DNA of 64,000 nt from Ifrita kowaldi (GCA_013398055.1 VZRS01014210.1:289933-353932), one strand, 5' to 3'; shown: positions 1-10,430, counted from the stretch's first letter. Notes: generated by a model from the letters alone, not told the origin. Made by a program: numbers and translations.

Positions 1-125
1 TCCCCAGGTAGGGACTGACACCTACTACCTGCACCCCCCAGGACCTGCCTGTTTCTGCACAGTACCCAGCCAGCTGGTCTGTGCTTGGAGCTGCCCATGG
101 GGCTCAGACCTGCAGGCCCACTCAC

Positions 126-260
126 CCTTCGGAGCATACTCGCACCCCACGTAGCCAGTGTAGCCAAGGGACTCCAGGAGCTTGAAGAGGTAGGGGAAGT
201 TCAACTCCCCAGGGCTATCGGGCTCGTGCCGCCCTGGTACCTGTGCGATCTGGATATGAC
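126..260 (-). CDS. HYI: HYI penultimate coding exon
   Basis: The acceptor AG is at 262-261 and the donor GTGAGT at 125-120 (read on the minus strand). The exon encodes GHIQIAQVPGR, then a stretch ending in GCEYAPKG, including the conserved metal-site Gln and the second catalytic Glu of the family. Phase 1 in and phase 1 out fit the neighbours. The short final exon expected after it (human ends shortly after this point) is not in the window. Confidence 0.93.
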
Positions 261-2628
261 CTAGGGAGGGAAGGGGAGAGGCCGTGGCTAAGGCAGCCCT
301 GCCTGCAGCCTTCTTTGGCCAGGAGACAACGTGACCCAAGAGTAGCCCCACACCCCAGCCAGCTACAGCAGAGCGCTTGGAGTAGGAGGGCCCCAGTCAA
401 AGCCACTCCTGCCCAGTGGCCGCAGTGGAGCTGGTCAGGCGCAGGGCGTTACCGATGAGTGGGAAGTACGTCTCCAGGTTGCGTGACAAATTGCCATCCA
501 TGATCTGGCAGTGAAAGAGGTCCTGGGGTGAGAGGAAAATGGAGAGTGCAGGTGTTCAGCAGTGAGCAGTTAAGGACAGCTGTGCTATGGTCCCTGTCCC
601 ATGTCCCCAGGAGGGGATAATAAGCCCATGGCCACCAGAACTCCCCTGTGGACCTGTGCAAGTTTCCCTCATGGAGAGCTTCAATGCTGACTCACCAGCT
701 GCAGCTTCAGGTTGGGCCGTCCCACTTTCTCCAGGATGGCAGCAGCTAAGGGGGCAAGAAATGAGAGACCATTGCCCCCAGGGTCGAAGCTTCGCAGAGA
801 AGCCCCAGGACCCCCCTTCATCAACTGTGCTCCCTCAGCATCTGCCTGCTGGTGAGGCAACCTCCTGCCTTTCAGACTTCTTTCTCTGAAGGAGACTCTT
901 GGTGTCTGGCTTACCATGGTGTGGGGTGTTCAGATAGTAGCGAGGATCAGTGATGCGGTTGTTAATAGGCTCCAGCAGTCCAATCATGTCTTCCTGTAAA
1001 ACAGTAATGTCACCCTGTGGAGCATCCTGTCATCTCTGCAGCAGGAAGCGTAACTTCCCCATGCCAGGCTCGTGGGGTATTCCCCATCTTGGGTATCCCA
1101 AGAGCTGCACACACAAAGCAGGACCCATTCCCCACTTACTTGGGACAGGAGGTCAGCAGTGTATCGGAGATTCTCAATGAAGGTGGTTTCCATCTCACCT
1201 GCCACTGCAGCCCGGTCTGTGCCTAGGGGAACCCGCCCAGCCATCACATGAATCCTACAGGCACAGAGAGATAATCACAGGCAGCAAATACAAGCAGTTA
1301 CCCTTCCTCTGCTGATGGAAAAGGGGGCCAGGCAGGGGGAGCAGACACAGAAGAGGGGAAGAGGAGCCATCTCCCCTGCAGGAGGCACAACAGCAGCCAG
1401 CGAGCTGCCAGCCAGGACACAAATATGCACCATCCCACCTCAATACAGAGAGGGATGACTTTGAACCTTTTGCCTGACAAATCACAGATCTTGCTTATTT
1501 CCTCTTTTGCTGACTGCCTTCAGCTCTTTCACCCTGAGGCTGGAGCTTTCTTGGGGTCTCACTCCTTGGGGGGCCCCAACCCAGCACACTGGGTAACTGG
1601 TGTGCTGCTTCTGCCAGGGCCTGCCCCATGCATGGTGTCACTGCTGGCTGGCTGTGAGCAGGGAGGGGACACTGCCCCGTGCTGGACTGCCCTGCAATGA
1701 AGAGCTCAAGGGCCAGGCCCTCTTCAGCCACCATTGGGGGAAGGTGACCAGTAGAAACAAAAACCTTTTCAATCTGCCTTTACCAGTGTGCAAATGGCGC
1801 TGGGCAGCCTCTCGTCTGCCTGGCCCATGCCCTCCACAGGGCTTTGGACTGAGTTTCAACGGGAAAGAATGGTGCAAAGTAAGTGGAATAAAAGGGCCCT
1901 GTTGGTTTTCTGAAGGGAGCTGTGCCAGGCTAATTGCATCTTTTACGGTGTCTCTGCTGTGCTGGAGTCAGCGTGGCCTCAATAAAAGCAACTGTTGTGG
2001 TGTCCTGGGGGAAACGACTGGTGCGATTGGGGAGGAAAAAGGGAGGATTATCCTGGGGAGCGTTGTGTGGAGGTGGGAAAAAGAGCTTCCACTGCGAAGG
2101 GCAGGGTCAGGCTCGTGCTGGCAGCTCTGCGCCCGCTCCCAGCGAGCACGCTGAGGCCGCGGCCGCGCACAGCGGGGTCTGCCACGAGCTGGCTCCGGCC
2201 CGACGCAGCCGAGCAGGAGATGCTGCCCGGGGGAGGCTGCGTGACCCGGCGGGGGGAGGCACCGCGGGGCAAAGGGCGAGCTCCAATCGGGCGCGGCGCT
2301 GGAGCTGGAGGGCAGCAGAGGAAGCCCCACCCCGGCAGCCGCGGGGCCGGGAGCGGGGGTCCCGCCTCGCACCTACCTGGGGCAGCCCACCGCCCTGGCG
2401 TAGTGCACGGCCGCCTCCAGGGCCTGCCGGAAGGCTGCCTGCCGCCCGGGCACGGCCGCCAGCCCCAGCTCGCCCGCCTCCTGGTCCCCTGGGAGAGAGC
2501 GGCGGGGTCAGCGGAGGGCCCTGGCTACCCCACGCACCGGGGGAGCAGCGGGACGCGGCCGTACCGGGGGGGGTGTTGAGGAGCGCGATCCGCACCCCCG
2601 CCCGCTCCGCCGCGGCCCGCAGCTCCTG
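126..2628 (-). CDS. HYI: HYI, putative hydroxypyruvate isomerase, partial (7 exons joined)
   Basis: Seven minus-strand exons join in frame: 2628-2565, 2488-2377, 1254-1140, 993-915, 745-696, 522-453 and 260-126 (625 nt, about 208 residues). The family is a TIM-barrel sugar isomerase related to bacterial Hyi, thought to interconvert hydroxypyruvate and tartronate semialdehyde; the vertebrate role is poorly defined. Visible landmarks in order are NTPPG, AVPGRQAAF, HVMAGRVP, LLEPIN, VGRPNL, QIMDGNL, QVPGR and GCEYAP. In the bacterial family the Glu of LLEPIN and the Glu of GCEYAP are catalytic or metal-binding, with the Asp of DLFH and the Gln of QVPGR completing the site; all four are present. 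Introns are 76, 1122, 146, 169, 173 and 192 bp, typical of compact bird genes. Two parts are missing: about 45 N-terminal residues beyond the N at 2629, and the last exon, left of base 1. Identity rests on remembered similarity to human HYI across every exon. Confidence 0.93.
453..522 (-). CDS. HYI: HYI exon encoding DLFHCQIMDGNL
   Basis: The acceptor AG is at 524-523 after a pyrimidine run, and the donor is GTAACG at 452-447. It encodes DLFHCQIMDGNL, then a segment ending FPLI plus one base of the Gly codon completed by the next exon. The Asp of DLFH is a metal ligand in the bacterial enzyme. Length 70 nt, phase 0 in and 1 out. Confidence 0.92.
696..745 (-). CDS. HYI: HYI exon encoding AAILEKVGRPNLKLQL
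   Basis: A 50-nt exon with acceptor AG at 747-746 and donor GTGAGT at 695-690. It encodes the conserved helix and strand AAILEKVGRPNLKLQL, matching human HYI AAILQKVGRPNLQLQM. Phase 1 in, 0 out. Confidence 0.92.
915..993 (-). CDS. HYI: HYI exon with catalytic LLEPIN motif
   Basis: The acceptor AG is at 995-994 and the donor GTAAGC at 914-909. The 79-nt exon encodes EDMIGLLEPINNRITDP, then RYYLNTPHH. LLEPIN carries the first catalytic Glu known for the family. Phase 0 in, 1 out. Confidence 0.93.
1140..1254 (-). CDS. HYI: HYI exon with HVMAGRVP motif
   Basis: The acceptor AG is at 1256-1255 and the donor GTAAGT at 1139-1134. The 115-nt exon encodes IHVMAGRVPLGTDRAAV, then a helix ending LRYTADLLSQ, matching human IHLMAGRVP and the following helix. 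Phase 2 in, 0 out. Confidence 0.92.
2377..2488 (-). CDS. HYI: HYI exon with GDQEAGELGLAAVPGR
   Basis: The acceptor AG is at 2490-2489 and the donor GTAGGT at 2376-2371. The 112-nt, very GC-rich exon encodes GDQEAGELGLAAVPGR, QAAFRQALEAAV and HYARAVGCP, aligning without gaps to human HYI. It is followed by the longest intron of the visible gene (1255-2376, 1122 bp). Phase 1 in, 2 out. Confidence 0.92.
2565..2628 (-). CDS. HYI: HYI first coding exon, 3' part only
   Basis: Minus-strand frame reads QELRAAAERAGVRIALLNTPP plus the first base of Gly, matching the end of human HYI exon 1. The donor is GTACGG (2564-2559), weaker than consensus. Upstream, recognisable homology stops at the single N at 2629. 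The frame stays open beyond it, but the residues do not resemble the expected N-terminal strand and helix, and no HYI-like start is found further right. The real start codon and about 45 residues are probably absent from the assembly. Confidence 0.85.
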
Positions 2629-2629
2629 N
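2629..2629. other. Single ambiguous base (N) breaking HYI exon 1
   Basis: One N sits in an extremely GC-rich run exactly where HYI similarity ends. It most likely marks a collapsed or closed assembly gap rather than one uncertain base. Confidence 0.6.
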
Positions 2630-3394
2630 GCCCGCGGCCCTGGGTGAGCGGCCCCAGGCCGCGCCCCGGCGGGCAGAGGCGGCCCCGCGCTGCCGGTGAC
2701 ACGCGTAGGGCTCCCGGCTTCGCCAGAGGGTCTGCGGGACAGGGGCGTGCTGGGGGCGCGTGGCTCCGCGCGGCTGGAATCCGCTCTGGGAGAGGGGATT
2801 TTGCCAGGTGTTGGCCTGACACACGCAAAGCACCCTCTTAATTGGTTTCCTGGGGAGCTTGTCTCTGACAGCGTCTCATTATGCGAGAAACCCTCTCTCC
2901 TTTTGTCCCATGCTCTGCATATTTTACCATAAAATGTTCATCTCCACTTCTGCAGAGCTGTGGCTCGGGCGTGCTGGACTCTGACCCCGGCGGTGCCCGT
3001 GGGCAGCCCCGCGCTCCCAGTCCCCATCCCCCGCGCTCTGTGTGCCCCCAGGCGCACTCCCCGGCTGCAGGTGGGGTGCGTGTCCTGCCCGGCCCATGCC
3101 CGGGGGCTGTGCCGTGCCTGGCAGAGCGGGTACCATGAGCCGTGGACATTTTGCAGCCTCTTGTGCTCAGCTTGTTCCTGGGGGCTCCTACCCCGTGCCG
3201 GGGGAGCCCTGCGGGGTCCGACTCCTCTGTGGCTGCTGGAGTAGCCCTCTGCAGCCCCAGGCAACTGTAAGCCCCAGGAATTCGCTGTCCTTTGGGAGCC
3301 CAGCCTGGGCAGAGGCCAGCCACAGCAACAGGTTTTTGGTGGGAGGTCAGGGCAGTGCCGGCCAAGGGGATAACAGTGGTGAAGCTACCCACTA

Positions 3395-3480
3395 TGGAGT
3401 CTCAACTCAATTAAAGCTATTGATTAATCAATTAGAACGGGCTTGACTCAACTTCTCAGTAATAATCCAAACTGTCAGTT
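3395..3480. promoter_or_regulatory. Candidate regulatory island with homeodomain palindrome
   Basis: An AT-rich island in GC-rich surroundings. It contains a perfect 14-bp palindrome ATTGATTAATCAAT at 3419-3432. Its core TGATTAATCA is two overlapping copies of TGATTAAT, a sequence type bound by PBX-HOX dimers, and ATTAG follows directly. Function is inferred from motif and context only. Confidence 0.35.
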
Positions 3481-5703
3481 GCAGGGAGTGGCATCCATGT
3501 CCTCAGCACACATGTCCCCAGGACACAGACTGCTCCCTGCCTGCAGCTGCCATGCCAGGGGAGCGCTGCACCTTACACATGTCCTGTGGCCTTGCTCTGT
3601 GGTGCACAGGGGTTGTCCTCCTCTTCAGTCTTTCCCAGGAGGTGCCTGAGTGCAGGGGGGTGGATGGCAGAGCTGCACAGTCATTGGAATCCCCAGAACG
3701 AGAGATGGCTCCTGCCTGGCCTGGGGCTGCAGCCTCACTGTGTCCTTGCACGTCAGAAAGGCATTCACTGCATAGATAGCCCTGGCCCCGGCAGTCCTGG
3801 TTGCACCTCTAGCTGGAGCCCGGGCCCCTGGCAGGGTCAAAGCCCAGGAGTCAGTGTGTGGGAGCAGGAGAGCTTTGCTGGGTGGGGGTATCAGTGAATA
3901 AACAGAGAATTGAGCCCCAGCATGTGGGTAATCCGGGCAGCCAGATGGGAATGCCCAGAGCCTTCATGTAAACCTGCCCTGCAATGGCAGGCGAAGCTGA
4001 GGGCTCTGCGCTGAAGCATTAATAGCGTCTTTATGTCTCTGGTAATATATTGCATTGATTTTCTCGTGTTATAACTGCGGTTCCTGCATTGCAGGCCGGT
4101 GTTTTGTCACTTTACCTTGACAGGACGCAGAGGATTTACTCCCTGCCGTGGCACACGCGGCTCTGGAGCTGTGTCTCACACTGGTGCTGGGGCCTGTGCT
4201 CGGCACCCTCTGTGTGAGGAGCCAGCACAATGAGCATGGGGTCAGATGGACCCCCGTGTCCCCGAGGAAGATGAGGAGGGGGCCGAATGGAGCGTTGGAG
4301 AGGAAGGGCAGCGCTCTGTACCAAGCATCTCTGCAGCTGCCCAGGAGTTTTATTAGCCTGAAGAAAACGTAGCTCCTGCACATTTTATTGTCGAGCTGAC
4401 ATTTCGTCGCAGACCCAGCTCTGGCCTCTGTGATGACTGGGATGGGGAGGTGGCAGTGCCTTGGGGTGCCCCACAGTGCCAACAGCGGCAGCCAAGCCAG
4501 CCCCCCACCTTGAGCCCACTGAAGTGGGCACACCAGTCCTCCCAGTACCCCATAAATCTCTCATCTCATTGTGCTGCAGGGAAGGTTTTATCTTTCTCCT
4601 TTATGAAACATGTTTTAATTTAAATTGAGATTTCTGTATTTTAACTGCTTGTCCCAGGCTCCCAGGTGGCTCAGCTGGCACACTGGGGGCCATGAGTGAT
4701 GAGGTGCTGTGGGCTGGGGTGGCTGGATAGCACCATCCCACTGACACTTGTTATCCCTGTCCCTGCTGGGTGCACCCCCAGACCTGTCCCACTCCCCCTG
4801 CGCCCTGTGGCTGTGCGAGGGAACCCAGGGCTCGGGCTGGGAGGGGATATCCCAGGCATCCTTTCCCCCCAAGCTTTCTTCTCTCCTCTAAAGCACCCCA
4901 ATATTTTGCAGCCGTGTTTAGGTTTTGGCTTTTAAAGTGAGTAAATTCTAGCCTCCTTATGTGTGGAGAAAGGCTGGGAAAAATAATCCACACGTGACCC
5001 AGCATCTTGCGGAGACAGCTGCAGGAGCTTTGCTTGTATTAAATCTCATGATTTTTCACCAGTCTTCCTTAAACCTATGCCCTGGGACGCAAAGGAGCCA
5101 AGAGATGAAAAGCCTCTCCACAGGATCCAGCACCAACCCAGCCCCACCTCCCCACCCGTGTTCCCAGACCCAGCGTATCCCCACGAAGGCTTTGCCCTGA
5201 GCCCTGTCAGCCCCAGCCCCTGCCGGGGTGTCCCTCCCAGCTCCCCGGTGTTGGGGCAGGCTTTGCTGAGCGGTCTGACCTGGCTGGCTGCGTGTGTATC
5301 CCCAGCTCTCCTCCTTACCCAGGATCGCACCTGAATTTCTTGGACCTCCTTGTTTCCATGGCCGTGGGCACCAGTGGGACTCAAGGACCTGGCACCGAAG
5401 GGAGGTGGCAGCCCCGGTGCCTGCTGGGGACTCCTTGGTGGGATTGTCACTCTGTCAAGTCTCCTCTGCTTACTCTGGTCAGTGCATACTGTACAGAGTA
5501 ATTTGTTAATTAGTGTCTTTCTGCTGCTGAGCCACCTGTTTTCTGCCGTCGAAGTCTGCTGTGCCCTTCAGCCTCCTTTGCTGCTCACTCAGTTTCCACC
5601 TCCTAATATGAAGAAGCTACCTTGGCTGCTAATGATGGGGTGCAGCAGGACTGTGCCATAGCTGGGGCTTGCCCTGGTCCTGTGGGGTCCTCCCCTCCTG
5701 GAC

Positions 5704-5870
5704 CCCCTTTCTCCTCCTCCTCTTCCTCTTCTTCATCTTTGCCTTCTTCTTCTATTTCTTCTTCCTCCTCTGCTCCTTCCCCTCCATCCCTCCACCCCCT
5801 CCATATCTCATCTCCTCCATTCCTCTGTCCCCCTATCCCCTCTGTCCTTCTGTCCCCTTCATTTTTCTGG
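5704..5870 (+). repeat. Pyrimidine-rich (CTT/CTC) tract
   Basis: About 165 bp almost purely C and T on the plus strand, built of degenerate CTT, CTC and CCT units with a few CCATC variants. Its complement gives a spurious Glu-rich open frame. Low-complexity DNA. Confidence 0.8.
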
Positions 5871-6344
5871 TTGCAGGCACTGCACAGCACATGGGAGATG
5901 CAGGGAAAGATGGCAGTCCCTCCCAAAGCTGTGACAAAGATTCCTGCAGGATGCCTTGATGAACACATTGTCCAACTCAGGCCTCACTTTCTTGCAGCCT
6001 CCAAAAACACATGGATATAAGAAAATCCATATACCAAGTTATGGGAAACAAAAGCCCAACCTTTGCCAACTTACGGCTATTCTTCATCAAGAAGGATTGA
6101 ACTGGGTGCAAATATGATATAATCCCAGCAGAGCCAAGTTAAGGACTGAGCACCCCTGCATCCCTGCAGCTCCCAGCAGGGGTGGGCTCTCCATCAGCTG
6201 GCCAGGATTTTCTTGCTATTCCAAGATTTCACAGGAAATTAATGAGGAGGCCAAATTCTCCTCCAGCTCTTGGAGGAGGCCAGGGCGGGCGGTGCCTGGG
6301 CCCGCTGAGCTGGCAGATGTTGTTTAACATTCCCGGCAGTAATT

Positions 6345-6660
6345 AATAGATGGTTTCATCACTCTTGTACAATTCAAGCATGTCGTCCTGCTTCTCTCCA
6401 AATACAGAGCAGAAATATTTGTTAAATGTGGCTGGTGTTTTCGCCTCATCATTAGTGCTCGAGTGGCTCCAGCCGCTCCAGGATTTATCACCGTGCCAAA
6501 ATTTCTTTTGGCCTCATGACGCTGCCACCATCCCTCCCTCCACTGCTGGCCCCTCCTGTCAAGAGGCTCCCTTTATCACTTTCCCTCTGATTGATGTCCT
6601 GCTGGTTGCACCCTCTCCTTTATATCGTGATTATGGATTCCTCCCTTTTCCATTCATTAC
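6345..6660 (-). repeat. Old CR1-type LINE fragment (antisense)
   Basis: The minus strand resembles the CR1 region just upstream of the reverse transcriptase core, where the protein reads like KYFCSVFG. On the plus strand the antisense frame reads PNTEQKYLL at 6398-6424. The same antisense peptide occurs at 26644-26670, inside a longer sense-strand CR1 copy. The better-preserved part is about 6350-6480; the rest, to about 6660, is only suggestive of the same element. Recognition is from memory of sauropsid CR1 consensus, not from alignment. An old exapted fragment is possible. Confidence 0.5.
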
Positions 6661-6959
6661 ACTGCAGGAGGATGGGCTTTGGCCAAACCGTCTCCCTGAC
6701 CAGGGCAAGGGTCTGCAGGGATCACTCCCACTTCCCAGCACCCATGGTGGGGTGCAGAGGAAGGGTTCCCCTGGGGGTGCTTCATCCCACAGTGTCCAGG
6801 TGGGCTGGTGAGACCACCCCAAGCAGTGACATATGCGGGGACACAGCCTAGGCTGGGCTGGGCACAGCATGGTGACATCAAGCAGTGGCTTGGAAGCAGG
6901 GCAGAGCTGCCTTGAGGGAAGTGGCAGCCCATTAGCCAGCATCGCTGGCACCCCAGGGA

Positions 6960-7060
6960 ATCACTGCAGATACAAATTAATTGGAACCTCCCAGCTCATC
7001 ATTAGTTATTAATAATATCTATTAGTTATTAACTATTAGTTATTAATAGGAGCCTGCCAG
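6960..7060. promoter_or_regulatory. AT-rich island with three ATTAGTTATTA repeats
   Basis: ATTAGTTATTA occurs exactly three times, at 7001, 7021 and 7035, preceded by AATTAATT at 6975-6982. The island is sharply bounded by GC-rich DNA. It looks like clustered homeodomain-type sites, but a local tandem duplication is an alternative. Confidence 0.35.
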
Positions 7061-7549
7061 CTTGCCAACAGTTCACTCACGAACAAAAGCAAGCGGGTTC
7101 CCCCCAGGAGTGCCCTGCTTATGGCAGTGGCATGGTACAGTGTCAGTCCCCATGCCCAGAGTGGAGACATAGCGGGAACACAGGGAACAGGCACTCAGCA
7201 GGGCCCCAGTGGCCAACCTGACAGGAGAAAGCAGGGCCCAGGGAGGGAAGGGGATGCTCCCACTGCTGCCTCCCTGGCTGAGCCGAGACTGACGAGGTAC
7301 GCAGGGTCTGAGTTCAGCCCTTCCCTGCCTGGAGGTGCAGGGATCCTATGCAGCCCGGCATGTCCAAGGCACAGCAAGCCCCCTCCAGGCTCTGATCCCC
7401 TCCCACAGCCCCACGGGGCTCAGTGACCGGCCCCAGCAATGCCGGCCCCAGCACACCCAACCCCGTGCCCCACGCCGTGGGGCGCAGGAGCCGGTCGTTT
7501 CTTGTGGCCCCCCTCCCCAGCACAGCCCGCTGCAGCCCGGTCACCATGT

Positions 7550-7680
7550 TAAGCCATCTCTTAATTAATCAGGCTGATTGTAATGTGTTTTTAGGGCATT
7601 AAAATTCAATTGTGGAATTCTCCGCTGGCTGGGCTCGCAATGAATACAGAAGTTTGCCTAATTAGAGCTGACACGCAGCC
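7550..7680. promoter_or_regulatory. Candidate conserved non-coding island
   Basis: An AT-rich block with TTAATTAA at 7561-7568, a second TAATTA at 7659-7664 and a CAATTG between them. GC-rich DNA lies on both sides. It resembles vertebrate developmental enhancers; conservation could not be tested. Confidence 0.3.
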
Positions 7681-7914
7681 GGCGGGAGAACCAGACAAAC
7701 AGCCTCGCCAGGGCTGTCCACCTCGGGCCCCTCGCCTGGCCCCAACACCCCCGTCCCTGCCTCTGTGGGGACCAGCACCGACCACTCCCGCCGTGGGCAC
7801 CCAGCCCCTGCCCTGGGCACAGCCGAGCGCTGCCTGGCCCTGGTATCCTTGGGGACAGCTTCATCCGTGCGCCTGTGCCAAACCCCTGTCCGGGAACCAG
7901 GCAAGAGAGCAGAA

Positions 7915-8080
7915 GAGATGTTTCCTTATCGGCAGCATCAGGTCTTCGTTGTCATTACCACGGCAATTATCATCTCATTTGGAGTCTTTAGCTGCCATAA
8001 TCTGTCTCTTGCACTGATTTATTCCGCAGGTCTCTTCCCCAGACGTGCAGGAGGGAAAGAGTCATCAATAAAGAGTCAAC
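7915..8080. promoter_or_regulatory. Candidate conserved non-coding island
   Basis: A 165-bp stretch of lower GC and balanced complexity, including GGCAATTATCATC and CATCAATAAAGAG, bounded by CpG-containing GC-rich DNA. Called on composition only. Confidence 0.25.
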
Positions 8081-9094
8081 GAGCTCCGTCTCCCGGGAAA
8101 GCTTCTTCCTACCTGGACCTGAGCAGAGGTGCCCGGCGGCTGGACCGTCCTCCCGAGCAGAGCAGGGCTGTCCACACGCAGCACATGGCCGGGGCCGAAC
8201 CGAAACCTGTCACTTCCCAGCACCATTGCGGAGCCCGATCCCCCAAACCTGGTGCGTGTCTGTTATTTCAGCTGCTGTTGGCACCAGCACACACGGGGCT
8301 GAACTGGCCATGCACACACGGGTGGGCTGGGAAGCAGAGGAGGGTGTTCACTCTTCAGGGACGGACAGTCACCCAGGGGCCACTGCGTGCGGTCGCTAGA
8401 GCTCCCTGGGCGGGGTTATCGCTCCTGCCTGGCGCCGGCGTGGCTGTGCCAGCACAGCCCTGCTCCCCCCTCCTGCTCCTCTGCCCACCGCTTCATCTCT
8501 GCCAGGAGGCAGCCGTGCTGGCCGGGCTCAGGGCAAGCGGGGCTGTGCTGTGGTGCTCCGGGCTGGTGCATCCCTTGGGAAGGGCCCTGCAGTGACAGGT
8601 GATGCAGGGGGAGGCATCTGCTCACACCGGCTGGCCCCACTGTGCAGCTCTCCCCGGGCATCACTCTGGGGTAGCACTCAGGTCCCCTGACTGCTGTGAG
8701 CAGCCGCCCAGCTCACCCCATACACAGGAGACCCCGGGCACAAGGGCTGGTGGCAGCAGTCACCCTCGCTGAGCACACGGAGCAGGATGCCATTCCTGCA
8801 GTGCCTGCAGGAGAGATTCTGTGTCTCCACAGCCCATGACGCCCATCCCTGCTCCCACCCCAAACCCCTCAAATGGCAGGGTGCCTGAGGCAAGTGTGGG
8901 GTCAGCAGGACAAGGGGAAGCCACCGGGTTTGGGCACAGGTAGGAAGTCTTGCCGAGTCCCTGCAGCACAGCTGAGCCCGGCAGTGGGGCACAGTGGATT
9001 GAGGCAGGCAGGGTGGCAGTGAGGCCATCGTTCCTCACAGCTCCATCCCCGGTTCAGTGACTCGGCTCCCATCCCACCGTTGCACCCACCAGAG

Positions 9095-9245
9095 CTCAAC
9101 CTGCCTAATGGAATCCACTTACATGCAAAATCCCCAGAAAAAAGCGGTAATTAATGAAGTCCCTTTCATTACCATTATGCAAATGCGATTAATTTCAGCT
9201 GTTATGAATATGCAAATATTACAATTATGCTCTAATTGCCAATGT
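9095..9245. promoter_or_regulatory. Candidate POU/homeodomain enhancer island
   Basis: Two exact octamers ATGCAAAT lie in the same orientation at 9177-9184 and 9210-9217, 33 bp apart. A near match, ATGCAAAA, is at 9123-9130, and TAATTAAT at 9148-9155. TTATGC and TAATTG follow. Octamers are the classic site for POU-family factors. The island is the strongest motif cluster in the window. Confidence 0.4.
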
Positions 9246-10059
9246 GTGTAGGGGAGTGGGCAGAATATCAAGTCTCAGACCAGGGCCCAGGAGCTTTGGG
9301 GTGCAGAGTTGCTCCAGGACGTTTCAGGCAGGAGGGGGAAGCCCAACTAGAGGGGCTCCACCTGCTCCTGTGGGCTCAGCAGAAGTGTGTGTGTGAGGGG
9401 ACAGTCAGCAGGCACATACGTCAGCCACCATCTGCCTGTGTCATGGATCCTGCATGAGCTCCTTCTTCCCACCCCGCAGTGCTCCAGGAAAGGCTCCACA
9501 CTGCATCGTGACCCCTAACCCTTCTGCCAGGTAAGCCTGTCCCCAACAGCATTGTCCCTCCACTTCCACTCCTGTTCAGACTCACATGACATCCACTGGG
9601 CTGCGGGGAGGAGAAGGAAAAGGAGGAGGAAGGCTATCAGGTGACGTGGTGCTACAGGGCTGGAGGCAGATGGCAGCAGGAGGCAGAGATGTGCCCTGAC
9701 CCTGCTCCCTGCCAGCTGAGGCGATGCTGGCCCCATGCCCACACACGGTGCCACTGCTGTTAGCAAGGCCCAGCTGTGTGTCACTGGTCCTGCTGCAATC
9801 TCAGGATTGGAGCCACTTGCTACAAGGAGATCCTGTCCTCTGAGCCGGCTGGGCGCTCCAGCCCTTCCGTCACCATTTAGTTGGGGGTTTGGCCTGCCCC
9901 ACTGCCTGGGATGCTCTGGGCATGGTGGGGCTGGAGGTGGGGGCAGTCAGCACATCAGACACCACAGGTGCTCTGGTAGGGCTGCAGCAGGTGGGCTGTG
10001 GAAATTCCCTTCACGGGGCCGCGGGATGTTCTGTTTGGGACCATAGGGATGCCCTGCGT

Positions 10060-10430
10060 GGGTCCCGCTCCCGCCGGAAGGCAGGCAGCAGCCGGGGGCC
10101 GGGCCGTGCAGCCGGCAGCCAGCAGGCTGTGCTCCTGCTCCCCACAGCACTCGGATGCCACGCAGGGAAAGGCCGGAGCAGGGCACTGCTCTCCGGCCGC
10201 GCCGCCGCCTCCCGCCCCAGCGCTCCTCCTGTACCGGCCTGCGCCCGGAGCTGCCCAGAGCCGGTCCCAGCTGTGCTTGGAGCCGGTCCCAGCTGTGCTT
10301 GCAGCTGGCAAAAGAACCTTTCCCGAGGCAGAGCAGCCCACATCTGCCCCAGCGCCTCCCAGCCCCGTCCTGCCATCCCTGTCCGGACAGACGCCCCGTC
10401 CCAGCGGCCCCGGACTGGCGGAGAGTAGAA
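10060..10430. other. Small intergenic CpG-rich block
   Basis: CpG-dense DNA with repeated CCGG and GCCGCC, no recognisable exon, about 7 kb from HYI. It includes a 22-bp tandem duplication. It could be an orphan CpG island, an alternative start of a non-coding transcript, or simply local high GC. Confidence 0.35.
10259..10302 (+). repeat. 22-bp tandem duplication
   Basis: Two head-to-tail 22-bp units beginning AGCCGGTCCCAG (10259-10280 and 10281-10302) differ only at the last base. Confidence 0.85.

Larger units (their letters stand above)
2090..2800 (-). promoter_or_regulatory. HYI: CpG island at the 5' end of HYI
   Basis: Dense CpG begins near 2090 within HYI intron 2, covers exons 2 and 1 and fades near 2800; for example, 2161-2220 holds about eight CpGs in 60 bp by hand count. 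This is the usual form of a housekeeping-type promoter. The transcription start cannot be placed because the first exon is broken at the N at 2629. Confidence 0.6.

Noticed and set aside
1934..2647. Long plus-strand open frame over the HYI 5' end (237 codons)
   Set aside because: It is a shadow of HYI exons and a CpG island with few stop codons; the spliced minus-strand exons explain the region.
5603..5968. Glu-rich open frame on the minus strand
   Set aside because: It is only the translation of the CTT/CTC pyrimidine tract.
7765..8595. 276-codon plus-strand open frame
   Set aside because: No recognisable domain, low-complexity Pro/Arg/Gly content and GC-rich context; chance frame.
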